This document shows positions 1 to 7,840 of a DNA stretch of 64,000 bases, in pieces. The notes beneath the pieces are model-generated. The model was not told the origin of the DNA. It made no database searches and worked only from the letters and a program-made list of their open reading frames with translations. The DNA comes from Streptomyces sp. TLI_053. Its GTDB lineage: Bacteria > Actinomycetota > Actinomycetes > Streptomycetales > Streptomycetaceae. How positions within the stretch are numbered: the first letter of the stretch is position 1; each line of letters starts with the position of its first letter. The translations under genes and the position numbers were made by a program. The stretch lies in contig NZ_LT629775.1 of NCBI RefSeq assembly GCF_900105395.1, forward strand, positions 1,798,001 to 1,862,000, in the 5' to 3' direction.

Positions 1-95
1 TTGGTGATGTCGAGCGCGAAGTTCTGGACGATCACCGCGCCACGGTCACGCTCCGGGGTACCGATCGGGTCGTTCTGGATGCTGCGACGCTTCAT
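1..95 (-). CDS. Tiny peptide gene, 3' end outside window; possible RiPP precursor
   Basis: Only the first 31 or so codons are visible; the product begins MKRRSIQNDPIGTPERDRGA and continues into a hydrophobic stretch (VIVQNFALDIT) before the window ends. The ATG overlaps the stop codon of the S9 peptidase gene (ATGA, 92-95), so the two are translationally coupled. Six bases upstream of the ATG lies AAGGAGGTGA (111 to 102), a full ten-base complement to the 16S rRNA 3' end, much stronger than most start sites here. A small, strongly translated peptide coupled to a prolyl-oligopeptidase-like enzyme suggests a ribosomal peptide precursor with its peptidase, but I do not recognise the leader. Product unknown. 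Confidence 0.6.
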   Translation of the reverse strand, partial: MKRRSIQNDPIGTPERDRGAVIVQNFALDIT

Positions 96-1972
96 GGCTG
101 TTCACCTCCTTCCATCGGCTGGGCGGATCCCCCGGAGCGGTCGCCCCGGGGAGGTCGGTGGGGTGGTGCCGGCCAGGCCCGTCCGGCGAACCGGACCATC
201 GCGGCCAGCACCGACCGGTGGTCGGCGGTCCGGCGGCTGTAGTGGCCGCCGTCCACCCTGAGCAGCTCGTGCGGCACCGCCAGCCGGCGCAGGTCCGCGG
301 CGTAGCGGGCCACCTGCTCGGGCGGGCACCGCTCGTCGTCCCGCGAGACGACCAGCAGCACCGGCGAACGGACCCGGTGCACGTACGACCGCGGGTCGGC
401 CGCGCGGTAGCGCTCGGGCACCTCGTCGGGACTCCCGCCGAAGAGCTGCCGGTCGAGTGCGCGCAGGGCCGGGGTGGTGCCGCGGTAGGTGGCGGGGTAG
501 TCCGCGATCGGCTGGGCGGCCATGCCGAGCGACCACAGGTCCGGCTGGGCGCCCATCGCGAGCAGGGTCAGGTAGCCGCCCCAGGAGAACCCGCAGAGGC
601 CGGTGCGGTCCGCGAGCGCCGTGCCGTCGGCGACCAGCTCGGCGCGGACGGCGGCCAGGTCCTCGATCTGGGCCAGCCCGACCCGGTGGTCGTACTCGTG
701 CTGCCAGCGGGCCCCGTAACCGGTGGAGCCGCGGTAGTTGGTGCGCACCACCGCGTAGCCGTGGCCGACCAGGATGTTCACCCGGGGGTCGTAGGAGTCC
801 CGGTCGTGGGTGGCGGGGCCGCCGTGCACCAGGAACAGCGTCGGCCACGGGCCCGGGCCGGGCGGGGTGCTGACGAAGCTGTGGATCCGCCCGTAGGGGC
901 TGGGCGTCCAGCGGCGGCCGCGGGAGGTGCCGTCGAGGTCCGGGTCCGCGTGGTCCGGGTCCGCGTGGTCCGGGTCCGCGTGGTCCGGGTGGTCCGGGTG
1001 GTCCGGGTGGTCCGGGTCCAGGTCGGGGCCGGGGCGGGCCGTCGCCCCCGCCTCCGGACGCAGCACCAGCGGTCGGGGCGGGGTGGACTCCCGGCTCCAG
1101 ACGCAGTGCAGGGTGCCGTCCGGGGCGCAGGACAGGTCGTGGATGGTGCCGCCGGGTGTTCCGAGCTCCCGGACCACCGGCGACGGGCCGAGGTCGGCGA
1201 GCAGCAGTCGGCTGCGTCCGGCCCGCTCGTGCTGGATCAGCACCCCGCGCGGACCCCGGTACCAGCCGGCCGATATCTGGGCGTCGAACGACAGGCCCGG
1301 GTAGCGGCGCAGGCCGGTGTCCGCGCGCCAGGTCGCGACCGTGTACCGCTCGTCCTCCTCGACCACCAGCAGCAGTTCGGGGTCGAGGAGCGCGAGCGGG
1401 TCGAACTCGATCGGCCAGAGCCGCAGTCCGCCGCCCCCGGCCGCACGGACGGCCGGGCCCCCGTCCGTCCGCCACAGCAGCACCGCGTCGTCCCCGTCGG
1501 GCCGCCCGCCGAGGGCGAGCAGCCGACCGTCCGGCGACAGGTCGGCCAGGCTCAGGTACCCCGGCGCGGAACCGATCAGCCGCGCCTCGCCCGCGGGCGG
1601 TCCGACGTAGCAGTGCGAGGCCCCGTCGACGCCGACCGCCACCGCCGCGAGCGCGCCCGTCCGGTCGAAGGCGACGCCGTACGGGCGACCGGGCGGCACC
1701 CCCCGCAGCGCCTCGCCGTCCGCACCGCCGGCGAACGGCTCCCGGCGCCACCGGCCCCGCTCGTCGCTGTCGGCGTCGAACCACCAGATGGCGTCGCCGT
1801 CCGGCTCGATCTCGCTCAGGTGGACGCCGCCGGGCCGGTCGGTGACCACCCGGCGGCGGTCCGTCCGGAGGTCCCAGGCCACCGCCTGCCAGCGCTCCTC
1901 GACGAGCCGCGTCTCGACCGCGCGGTCCGCGGCGAGCGCGGCGAAGCCCGGGGACTGGTACGCCTGTGTCAC
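92..1972 (-). CDS. S9 family peptidase (prolyl oligopeptidase type)
   Basis: About 626 aa. The N-terminal two thirds looks like a beta-propeller (repeated short strands with SPDG-type turns). The C-terminal third is an alpha/beta hydrolase with GFSWGGYL around the nucleophile Ser, SRDDERCPP carrying the likely Asp and DGGHYS carrying the His. Between them is a charged repeat rich in PDH/ADPDH units. I chose the GTG at 1972 because GGAAGGGCGG lies just upstream and the open frame further upstream has no family character. Members cleave small peptides, and in some RiPP clusters they remove leaders. The downstream gene is a coupled tiny peptide, which makes it the obvious candidate substrate (inference). 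No signal peptide is seen, so it is probably cytoplasmic. Confidence 0.88.
   Translation of the reverse strand: MTQAYQSPGFAALAADRAVETRLVEERWQAVAWDLRTDRRRVVTDRPGGVHLSEIEPDGDAIWWFDADSDERGRWRREPFAGGADGEALRGVPPGRPYGVAFDRTGALAAVAVGVDGASHCYVGPPAGEARLIGSAPGYLSLADLSPDGRLLALGGRPDGDDAVLLWRTDGGPAVRAAGGGGLRLWPIEFDPLALLDPELLLVVEEDERYTVATWRADTGLRRYPGLSFDAQISAGWYRGPRGVLIQHERAGRSRLLLADLGPSPVVRELGTPGGTIHDLSCAPDGTLHCVWSRESTPPRPLVLRPEAGATARPGPDLDPDHPDHPDHPDHADPDHADPDHADPDLDGTSRGRRWTPSPYGRIHSFVSTPPGPGPWPTLFLVHGGPATHDRDSYDPRVNILVGHGYAVVRTNYRGSTGYGARWQHEYDHRVGLAQIEDLAAVRAELVADGTALADRTGLCGFSWGGYLTLLAMGAQPDLWSLGMAAQPIADYPATYRGTTPALRALDRQLFGGSPDEVPERYRAADPRSYVHRVRSPVLLVVSRDDERCPPEQVARYAADLRRLAVPHELLRVDGGHYSRRTADHRSVLAAMVRFAGRAWPAPPHRPPRGDRSGGSAQPMEGGEQP
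102..111 (-). promoter_or_regulatory. Full-length Shine-Dalgarno for the tiny peptide gene
   Basis: Reads AAGGAGGTGA on the minus strand, six bases before the ATG at 95. It lies inside the last codons of the S9 gene, so it decides this start and suggests independent, high-level initiation on top of coupling. Confidence 0.85.
937..1017. repeat. In-frame minisatellite inside the S9 peptidase gene
   Basis: Three perfect 15-bp units (GGTCCGGGTCCGCGT on the plus strand) are followed by four 9-bp units (GGTCCGGGT). All unit lengths are multiples of three, so copy changes keep the frame. The encoded Pro/Asp/His repeat forms the linker between propeller and hydrolase domains. Confidence 0.95.
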
Positions 1973-2239
1973 GGACCCGCCCTTCCGGCTCGATGGTGGG
2001 AACAGGCTGCGCCGAACGATCGAGGGACCAGTGAACTCCTGTGACGTAAAGGTCACTTGTGGAGGAGCGCGGTCCACTCTAGGGGGGTGCTGCGGCCTCG
2101 AACAGACCTCTCGCACGGTTGACCGGAAGAAAATTGAAATGGACACCGCCCGACCGGGGGGAGCCGCCCCGGACGTGCCGGCCGTCCGCCGGACGCGGCC
2201 TCCCCCGCCGTCGCCCCCGGCGGACTCCGGACCTCGGCG

Positions 2240-2926
2240 TCAGCGCAGCGAGTCGATCCAGCGCTCCAGCCGGTCCCCCTCGGCCAGCATCAGTCCGGGG
2301 TCGCGGAGGGTGTTGGTGAGCAGCGAGATCCCCTGGTAGGCGGCGACCAGTGCGACGGCCAGCTCGCGGGAGTCCTCCCGCCCCATCTCGGCGAACTGCG
2401 CCTCGGCCCAGTCGATCAGCCTGCGCACGACCTCCGCGACGGCGACGTCGAGGCCGTCGGCGCGCTTGTCGAGCTCGGACGCGAGACTCCCGGTCGGACA
2501 GCCGTACCGGGCGGTGAGTTCGCGCTGTCCGACCCAGCCGGCCAGCAGCGCCTTCAGCCGCTCCTGGGGGTCGGGGAGCGCGTCGAGCCGTGCGATCAGC
2601 TCCTCCAGCCCGGCCCCGTGGGCCTGGATCGCGGCCTCGACCAGCTCGTTCTTGGTCTTGAAGTAGTAGTAGACGTTCCCGACCGGGACGTCCGCCACGC
2701 GGGCGATGTCGGCGAGCGTGGTCTGCTCCACGCCCTTCTCGTGCAGCACCCGCGCCGCCGCCGCGGCCAGCCGCTCACGTTTTCCCGGGGCGCGCCCGGC
2801 GCCCCTCGCGCCCCCCGCGGCCTTCGCACCCTCCGCCGTCCTCGAGGTCTTCACGGCCTTCGCCGCCTTCACGGCCTTCACGGCCTTCGCCGCCTTCGCG
2901 GCCTCGGAGGTCTTTGAGTCAGTCAC
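2240..2926 (-). CDS. TetR family transcriptional regulator with a Lys/Ala-rich N-terminal tail
   Basis: 228 aa. A TetR helix-turn-helix lies at about residues 50-100 (TLADIARVADVPVGNVYYYF), followed by a ligand-binding helical domain containing YGCPTGSLASEL, as in YcdC/NemR-like TetR proteins. The first 40 residues are an unusual AKAVKAAKAV-type tail. The GTG start has no Shine-Dalgarno; a TACTCT box ends seven bases upstream, so the message may be leaderless. It is divergent from the NmrA-like gene, and two identical 16-bp palindromes lie between them, one over this start. It therefore probably represses itself and the neighbour, with release by a small molecule. A start after the tail is possible. 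Confidence 0.9.
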   Translation of the reverse strand: MTDSKTSEAAKAAKAVKAVKAAKAVKTSRTAEGAKAAGGARGAGRAPGKRERLAAAAARVLHEKGVEQTTLADIARVADVPVGNVYYYFKTKNELVEAAIQAHGAGLEELIARLDALPDPQERLKALLAGWVGQRELTARYGCPTGSLASELDKRADGLDVAVAEVVRRLIDWAEAQFAEMGREDSRELAVALVAAYQGISLLTNTLRDPGLMLAEGDRLERWIDSLR

Positions 2927-2932
2927 CTGACT
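2917..2932. promoter_or_regulatory. Operator copy 1, AGTCAG-N4-CTGACT
   Basis: Perfect inverted repeat with spacer TCAC. It covers the start codon of the TetR gene and the bases just after its likely -10 box. Identical arms and spacing recur at 2974-2989. Confidence 0.8.
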
Positions 2933-2973
2933 AAGAGTAGACGCCTGACGCGGCGTCGGCTACGGTCGTTCTA

Positions 2974-2989
2974 AGTCAGCCAACTGACT
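2974..2989. promoter_or_regulatory. Operator copy 2, AGTCAG-N4-CTGACT
   Basis: Same 6-4-6 palindrome as at 2917-2932, with spacer CCAA, in the promoter/leader region of the NmrA-like gene. The centres of the two copies are 57 bp apart. The most economical reading is that the TetR protein binds both. Confidence 0.8.
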
Positions 2990-3036
2990 AACTCAACCGG
3001 AGCGGCCGACTGCCGCTCCCCACAGGGGGGTTCACG

Positions 3037-3855
3037 ATGATTGTTGTCACGGGTGCGACCGGGAACGTCGGCCGCGAGCTGGTCCGGACCCTGGTCGACG
3101 CCGGCGAGCGGGTGACCGCCGTCTCCCGTCGGCCGGGGCCGCTCCCGGCCGGCGTCCGGCACGTTCCGGCAGACCTCGCCGACCCGGCGAGCCTGCGCCC
3201 CGCCCTCGACGGTGCCACGGCCCTGTTCCTGCTGGTGGCCGGCGAGGAACCGCGGGAGATCCTCCGGCTGGCCCGTGCGGCCGGGGTGCGCCGGGTCGTC
3301 CTGCTGTCCTCCCAGGGCGTCGGGACGCGGCCCGAGGTCTACCGCCACGCCGCCGGGTTCGAGGAGGCGGTGCGCGACTGCGGCCTCGACTGGACGGTAC
3401 TGCGCTCCGGCGGCCTGAACTCGAACGCCTTCGCCTGGGCCGAATCGATCCGCACCGATCGCACGGCCGCGGCACCGTTCGGCGACGTCGGACTGCCGTC
3501 CGTCGACCCGGCGGACGTCGCCGCGGTCGCCGCCGTCACCCTGCGCGAGGACGGCCACACCGGCCGGACGTACGAACTGACCGGCCCGGCCCCGGTCACC
3601 CCGCGCGAACGGGCCGAGGCGATCGGCGCGGCCCTGGGCACCCCGGTGCGGTTCGTCGAGCAGACCCGCGACGAGGCCCGGGCCCAACTGCTGGCGTTCA
3701 TGCCGGAGCCGGTGGTGGAGGGCACCCTCGCCGTCCTCGGCCGGCCGCTGCCCGCCGAGCGGACGCCGGGCCCGGACGTCGAGCGCGTCCTCGGCCGCGC
3801 ACCGCGCCCCTTCGCCGACTGGGCCGCCCGCACCGCCCCGGCGTTCCGCCGATGA
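3037..3855 (+). CDS. NmrA-like / atypical SDR NAD(P)-binding protein
   Basis: 272 aa. Starts with the Rossmann motif VTGATGNVGRELV, followed by strands ending in VPADLADPASL and VVLLSSQGVG, the usual layout of NmrA-like and quinone-reductase-like NAD(P)H-binding proteins. Members either act as redox-sensing regulators or reduce quinones and related electrophiles. A GGGGGG run precedes the ATG. It is divergent from the TetR gene and its leader carries the second shared operator, so expression is likely induced when that repressor is released. A detoxifying oxidoreductase is the likeliest role (inference). Confidence 0.85.
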   Translation: MIVVTGATGNVGRELVRTLVDAGERVTAVSRRPGPLPAGVRHVPADLADPASLRPALDGATALFLLVAGEEPREILRLARAAGVRRVVLLSSQGVGTRPEVYRHAAGFEEAVRDCGLDWTVLRSGGLNSNAFAWAESIRTDRTAAAPFGDVGLPSVDPADVAAVAAVTLREDGHTGRTYELTGPAPVTPRERAEAIGAALGTPVRFVEQTRDEARAQLLAFMPEPVVEGTLAVLGRPLPAERTPGPDVERVLGRAPRPFADWAARTAPAFRR

Positions 3856-3925
3856 CCGCCGGGGGAGGAGAACCGACGAACCGTCATCACCTCGTGCCCT
3901 CCCGTCGGTCCACTCCGGTGCCGAT

Positions 3926-3960
3926 GCCCCCGGGAACGCGGCCGTCGCGCTCCCGGGGGC
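3926..3960. terminator. Hairpin between convergent genes
   Basis: GCCCCCGGGA (3926-3935) pairs with TCCCGGGGGC (3951-3960) around a 15-base loop, between the 3' ends of the NmrA-like and the 186-aa genes. Confidence 0.6.
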
Positions 3961-3974
3961 CGGCCCCGGCCGGA

Positions 3975-4535
3975 TCAGCCGAGGGTGGCACCGCGCTCGG
4001 CGGCCAGCTCCTCCAGGCCGTACCGGGCGACGTGCTCCGGGTTGGCCAGGTCGACGGTGCGGACGCCCTCGGCGGCCAGCCGCTCGTTGATCTCGTCCAG
4101 ACGCTCCCGGACGACCTGCTTCTCGGCGTCGGTGGTACGGCCCTTGTGCGGACGGCCGGCGTGCTCCGGGCTCGCGTAGTTGACCCGCTCCCGCCCCGCC
4201 CCGGCGGCCGCGGCCTGCACCGGGACCGTCCGGGCGGCGACCCGCTCGGCGCCGCGCAGCACCTCCGCCATCGGCGTCGCCGTGGCCAGCCGGTCGAAGG
4301 CCTCGGCGGTCATGACGACCGTCTCCGGCTCCTCCCCGTCCGGGTGGTGCAGCTCGATCGTCACCAGGTCGAGCGCCAGCCCCCGCACCTCGGCCAGCTC
4401 CCCGACGAGCGCCTCGATCGCGACCGGCCCGTCGGTGAGGCCCGGGTGGGCGCGGACCACGACCCGCACCAGCTGGTCCTCGTCCTCTGCGTGCCGGCCG
4501 GTCAGGTCCGAGAACCGGATGATCTTCTGCCCCAT
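3975..4535 (-). CDS. Conserved-looking hypothetical protein, 186 aa
   Basis: Begins MGQKIIRFSDLTGRHAEDED and has good codon bias and a GGAAGCC-type start context. The N-terminal 75 residues look like a mixed alpha/beta domain. The middle is Ala-rich. The C-terminal 55 residues carry NYASPEHAG and DLANPEHVARYGL, two similar short motifs separated by a charged helix (TTDAEKQVVRERLDEINERL). I do not recognise the family. The opening strand superficially resembles Lsr2-like proteins, but the Lsr2 DNA-binding tail is absent. It is divergent from a TetR gene, 102 bp away, and convergent with the NmrA-like gene. No membrane segment or signal peptide is seen. Confidence 0.7.
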   Translation of the reverse strand: MGQKIIRFSDLTGRHAEDEDQLVRVVVRAHPGLTDGPVAIEALVGELAEVRGLALDLVTIELHHPDGEEPETVVMTAEAFDRLATATPMAEVLRGAERVAARTVPVQAAAAGAGRERVNYASPEHAGRPHKGRTTDAEKQVVRERLDEINERLAAEGVRTVDLANPEHVARYGLEELAAERGATLG

Positions 4536-4591
4536 GGCTTCCTCTCCTGCCCCTCATGATCAGCTCAGCGAGCCTACGGCCTGTCCCGCGG

Positions 4592-4627
4592 GGATCGGCC
4601 CCGGCATCGGCCCGGGGATTGGCCCGC
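4592..4627. repeat. Degenerate 12-bp direct repeats upstream of the second TetR gene
   Basis: Three imperfect copies of ATCGGCCCCGGC/ATCGGCCCGGGG/ATTGGCCCG lie in the 102-bp divergent gap between the 186-aa gene and the TetR gene. A regulator may bind here, but the copies are imperfect. Confidence 0.4.
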
Positions 4628-4637
4628 CGAACGGCAG

Positions 4638-5333
4638 ATGCGGCACAGTGGCCACATGAGCGCGGACACGAGGGGTCACCGGACATCGGGAGGGACGGCC
4701 CCCGGGCGGCGGCGGCCGGTGCAGCAGCGCAGCCAGGAACGCTACGGCAGGATCCTGGACGCGTGCGGCGCGCTGCTCGACGAGGCCGGGGCCGCCGCGC
4801 TCACCACCAAGGAGGTGGCCCAGCGCGCCCAGGTGCCGATCGGCACCCTGTACCAGTTCTTCGCGGGCAAGGAGGACCTGCTCGCCGCGCTGGCCGGCCG
4901 CAACCTGGACCACTACCTGCACCGGCTGGACGACCGGCTGCGCGCCGAGGCCCCCACCGGGCCGGCCGGGTTCACCGACCTCGCGGTGGACGAGTTCGTC
5001 GTGATGAAGCGGACCGTCCCCGGCTTCGGCCAGGTGGACTTCGGACTCACCGGACCGGCCGCACCGGGCGGTGTGCACGACGACCGGCACCTGCTGGACG
5101 CCGAGGTGGACAACAACACGGCCGTCGCACTGCGGCTCCAGGCCCTCGGCGGCACCCTGTTCGGCACCACCGACCCGGCCGCGCTGACCCTCGCCCTGCG
5201 GGTGGTGCTGGAAGCGGCCGACGCGGTGCTCAAGCTCGCCTTCCGCACCGACCGGGACGGCGACCCGGCGATGATCACCGAGTGCAAGCGGCTGGTCCGG
5301 TGCTACCTGGCCGACCTGCTCGGGCCGCGCTGA
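4638..5333 (+). CDS. TetR/AcrR family transcriptional regulator
   Basis: 231 aa from the ATG at 4638; an in-frame ATG at 4656 is an alternative, and neither has a clear ribosome-binding site. A TetR helix-turn-helix lies at about residues 35-80 (ALTTKEVAQRAQVPIGTLYQFF). The C-terminal ligand domain is all-helical and ends CKRLVRCYLADLLG. It is divergent from the 186-aa gene, so that gene and itself are the likely targets. The downstream DUF1918 gene is 134 bp away and probably separately transcribed. Ligand unknown. Confidence 0.88.
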   Translation: MRHSGHMSADTRGHRTSGGTAPGRRRPVQQRSQERYGRILDACGALLDEAGAAALTTKEVAQRAQVPIGTLYQFFAGKEDLLAALAGRNLDHYLHRLDDRLRAEAPTGPAGFTDLAVDEFVVMKRTVPGFGQVDFGLTGPAAPGGVHDDRHLLDAEVDNNTAVALRLQALGGTLFGTTDPAALTLALRVVLEAADAVLKLAFRTDRDGDPAMITECKRLVRCYLADLLGPR

Positions 5334-5467
5334 ACCGCACCCTCCCGTGCGGCGCCCGGACGCGCCGTTGCGGGCCGTGCGCGCCCGCAGCAGAGTGGAG
5401 GGAGCGGACGGGGAGCCGAGCGGCCCCGTCGGCCGCCGGTGTCCGCACACACCCGAGGAGCACGACC

Positions 5468-5662
5468 ATGCACGCAGCGGTAGGTGACCAGCTCCACGTC
5501 CACAGCCGGGCGGTGGGCATGGTCGACCAGAAGGGCGAGATCGTCGAGGTGCGCGGCCAGGACGGCTCGCCGCCGTACGTGGTCCGCTTCGAGGACGGCC
5601 ACACCGGCCTGGTCTTTCCGGGCCCGGACTGCAACATCGAACCCCGCGGGGCGACCCGCTGA
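5468..5662 (+). CDS. DUF1918 domain protein
   Basis: 64 aa, starting MHAAVGDQLHVHSRAVGM with CGAGGAGCACG upstream. The pattern of a small beta-barrel (VGDQL, KGEIVEV, YVVRFEDGH, LVFPGPDC) is typical of DUF1918, a short SH3-like protein common in actinomycetes. It is often found beside stress or membrane genes and has no assigned biochemical role. It sits 47 bp before the DedA gene on the same strand and may be co-transcribed with it. Confidence 0.85.
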   Translation: MHAAVGDQLHVHSRAVGMVDQKGEIVEVRGQDGSPPYVVRFEDGHTGLVFPGPDCNIEPRGATR

Positions 5663-5709
5663 CGCCACCGCCCACCGCTCCGCGGCCGTCCGGCCCGGGG
5701 CGGTGAGCC

Positions 5710-6531
5710 GTGTCCCTCCCACCCTGGACGGCGCGGTTCCTCGCCGAGGCCGCGTCCGAGCTGCCGGGGCCGCTCGCCGCGCTCGCGCCGCTGCTGCAGG
5801 AGTACGGCTACGCGCTGGTGGCTCTGTTCGTGCTGCTCGACAACTGCGCCGTCCCCGCACCCGGCCAGACCGTGCTGGTGCTGGCCGCCGTCTACGCGGG
5901 CACCGGACACCTCGACCTCGCCGCCGTGGTGGCGATCGCCTTCACGGCGGCGGTGCTCGGCAACACCCTCGGCCATCTGATCGGTGCCACCGGCGGCCGG
6001 GCCTTCGTCCACCGCTGGGGCCGGTACGTGCTGCTCACCCCGGAGCGGACGGCCCGCGCGGAGGTGTTCTTCGCCCGGCACGGCGGCAAGGTGGTGACGG
6101 TGGCCCGGTTCGTCGACGGCCTGCGGCAGACCAGCGGCCTCATCGCCGGGACGACCGGCATGCCCTGGCGCCGCTTCCAACTGTTCAACGTGCTCGGCGC
6201 GGCGCTCTGGGTCGGGGTGTGGGCGGCCGTCGGCTACGTCGCCGGGGCCAACGTCGGCACGGTGTGGCGGACGGCGGTGCGCTACCAGCTCTGGCTGCTG
6301 GCCGCGCTCGGCCTCCTGGTCGCCGCCCTCGTCGTCCGTCAGTTGCTGCACCGCCGCCGGCGGCGGCGGGCCGAACCCGAGGCACGGGAAGCACCGGAGG
6401 CACGGGAAGCACCGGAAGAACCGGATGCACAGGAAGCACCGGAAGAACCGGATGCACCGGAGGCACCGGAAGAACCGGAGGATCAGGCAGCACGGGAGGA
6501 CCCGCGGCGGGATCGACCGCAGGAGCCCTGA
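5710..6531 (+). CDS. DedA/VTT-domain membrane protein
   Basis: 273 aa from GTG. Five or so membrane segments span residues 25-205. Family features include the N-terminal LDNCAVPAPGQTVL re-entrant region, the glycine-rich GNTLGHLIGATGGR loop and the RFVDGLRQTSGLIAGTTGM loop. DedA proteins work as lipid flippases or scramblases, or support membrane potential and drug resistance. After the last helix comes a basic stretch (RRRRRR) and then a 65-residue tail of near-repeats of EAPEEPDA that is low-complexity and probably unstructured. It lies between DUF1918 and a membrane-anchored phosphatase on the same strand. Confidence 0.9.
   Translation: MSLPPWTARFLAEAASELPGPLAALAPLLQEYGYALVALFVLLDNCAVPAPGQTVLVLAAVYAGTGHLDLAAVVAIAFTAAVLGNTLGHLIGATGGRAFVHRWGRYVLLTPERTARAEVFFARHGGKVVTVARFVDGLRQTSGLIAGTTGMPWRRFQLFNVLGAALWVGVWAAVGYVAGANVGTVWRTAVRYQLWLLAALGLLVAALVVRQLLHRRRRRRAEPEAREAPEAREAPEEPDAQEAPEEPDAPEAPEEPEDQAAREDPRRDRPQEP
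6377..6480. repeat. Degenerate tandem repeat in the 3' end of the DedA gene
   Basis: Runs of GCACCGGAGG and GCACCGGAAGAACCGGATG-like units encode the acidic Glu/Ala/Pro tail. Several copies are identical over 10-18 bp. Confidence 0.8.
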
Positions 6532-6604
6532 GAGCGGCACCCGCGCCCGGTTGCGGGGGCCGTCCCGGCCGGTGAGCCTGGAAACCACCGGCTGGGAGGC
6601 GAGG

Positions 6605-7756
6605 ATGAGCGGACCCGGCACCCCGACGGACTCCGTACCGGCCGGCCAGGTCCGGCCGCCGCGCGACCGGACGGTGGCCGTCGCCGTGCTCGCGGCCACC
6701 GTGCTGCTGCTGGCCGCGCAGGCGGTGAGCGGCAGCAGCGCACGGCTCGTGCTGCTGCTGGTGTTCGTGCCCGCGCTGCTGGCCGGCCTGGGCACGCTCG
6801 CGCAGACCGTCGCCGCCGCGATCTGGGTGACCGGGGTGATCGTGATCAGCTCGCTGGTCTTCCCCACGCCGTCGGTGGCCGGGCGCGCGCTGACCCTGGT
6901 GGCCGTCGTCCTCGCGCAGACGGTCGGCGTGCTGCTCTGCGCGCGCCGCCTGCGCCGGGACCGCGAGCTCTTCCGGATGCGGCAGACCGCCGTCGCCCTC
7001 CAGCGCCAGCTCCTGCGCCCGCTGCCCGCCCCGACCCGGCACGCCGGGCTGGACGGCCGCTACCGCCCGGTCGAGGAGGACGCCCTCGTCGGCGGCGACC
7101 TCTACGACATCGCCGACACCCCGTACGGCACCCGGGTCCTTGTCGGCGACGTCCAGGGCAAGGGCCTGCCAGCGATCGGCGCCGGCTTCGCCGTGCTCGG
7201 CGCCTTCCGCGAGGCGGCGTTCCGCGATCCGACGCTCACCGCGGTGGCGCAGGCGCTGGAGAACGCCGTCGCCCGGCACAACGCCTACGCCGCACAGAGC
7301 GGCGAGGACGAGCGCTTCGTCACGGCGACCGTGTTCGGCCTGGACGACGGCAGCACCGTCCAGGCCGTCAACTGCGGCCACCTCGCCCCCTATCTGCTGG
7401 GCGACGAGCGCGAACCCGGGGCCGTCCCGCTGGCCGCCGGGGTCCCGCTCGGGCTCGCCGAGCTCGCCGGAGAGGTCCGCGCCGTGCAGCGGTTCGAACT
7501 GGCCGAGGGCGAGACCCTGCTGCTGGTGACCGACGGCGTGACCGAGGCCGCGGACGCCGAGGGCGAGTTCTACCCGATCGACCGGCGGCTGCGGGGGCTG
7601 TCCGACCGCTCCCCGGACGCGCTCGCCGGGGCCGTCGAGGAGGACGTCCGGCGCCACAGCCACGGCCCGCTGCGGGACGATCTCACCATCCTCACCCTGC
7701 GCCGCGCAGCCGGGAGCGACCGGCCCAACAGGAGCGACCGGCCGCGCGGGTCCTGA
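6605..7756 (+). CDS. Membrane-anchored PP2C/SpoIIE-type serine/threonine phosphatase
   Basis: 383 aa. The ATG at 6605 follows GGGAGGCGAGG. Three to four membrane segments occupy about residues 22-115. A SpoIIE/RsbU-type domain follows, with VGGDLYDI, VGDVQGKGLPA, NCGHLAPYLL, LLLVTDGVTEA and LRDDLTILTLR holding the metal-binding Asp/Gly motifs. Such enzymes dephosphorylate anti-anti-sigma factors in partner-switching pathways. No sensor domain other than the membrane part is seen, so the signal may be membrane-related. No anti-sigma gene is adjacent. Confidence 0.9.
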   Translation: MSGPGTPTDSVPAGQVRPPRDRTVAVAVLAATVLLLAAQAVSGSSARLVLLLVFVPALLAGLGTLAQTVAAAIWVTGVIVISSLVFPTPSVAGRALTLVAVVLAQTVGVLLCARRLRRDRELFRMRQTAVALQRQLLRPLPAPTRHAGLDGRYRPVEEDALVGGDLYDIADTPYGTRVLVGDVQGKGLPAIGAGFAVLGAFREAAFRDPTLTAVAQALENAVARHNAYAAQSGEDERFVTATVFGLDDGSTVQAVNCGHLAPYLLGDEREPGAVPLAAGVPLGLAELAGEVRAVQRFELAEGETLLLVTDGVTEAADAEGEFYPIDRRLRGLSDRSPDALAGAVEEDVRRHSHGPLRDDLTILTLRRAAGSDRPNRSDRPRGS

Positions 7757-7840
7757 GGACACCGGAGGACGCCCGAGAACTCCCGCGGGCTCCCGAGAAC
7801 CCCTGCGGGCTCCGGCTGGCTCCTCCGACTCCGCACGGGC

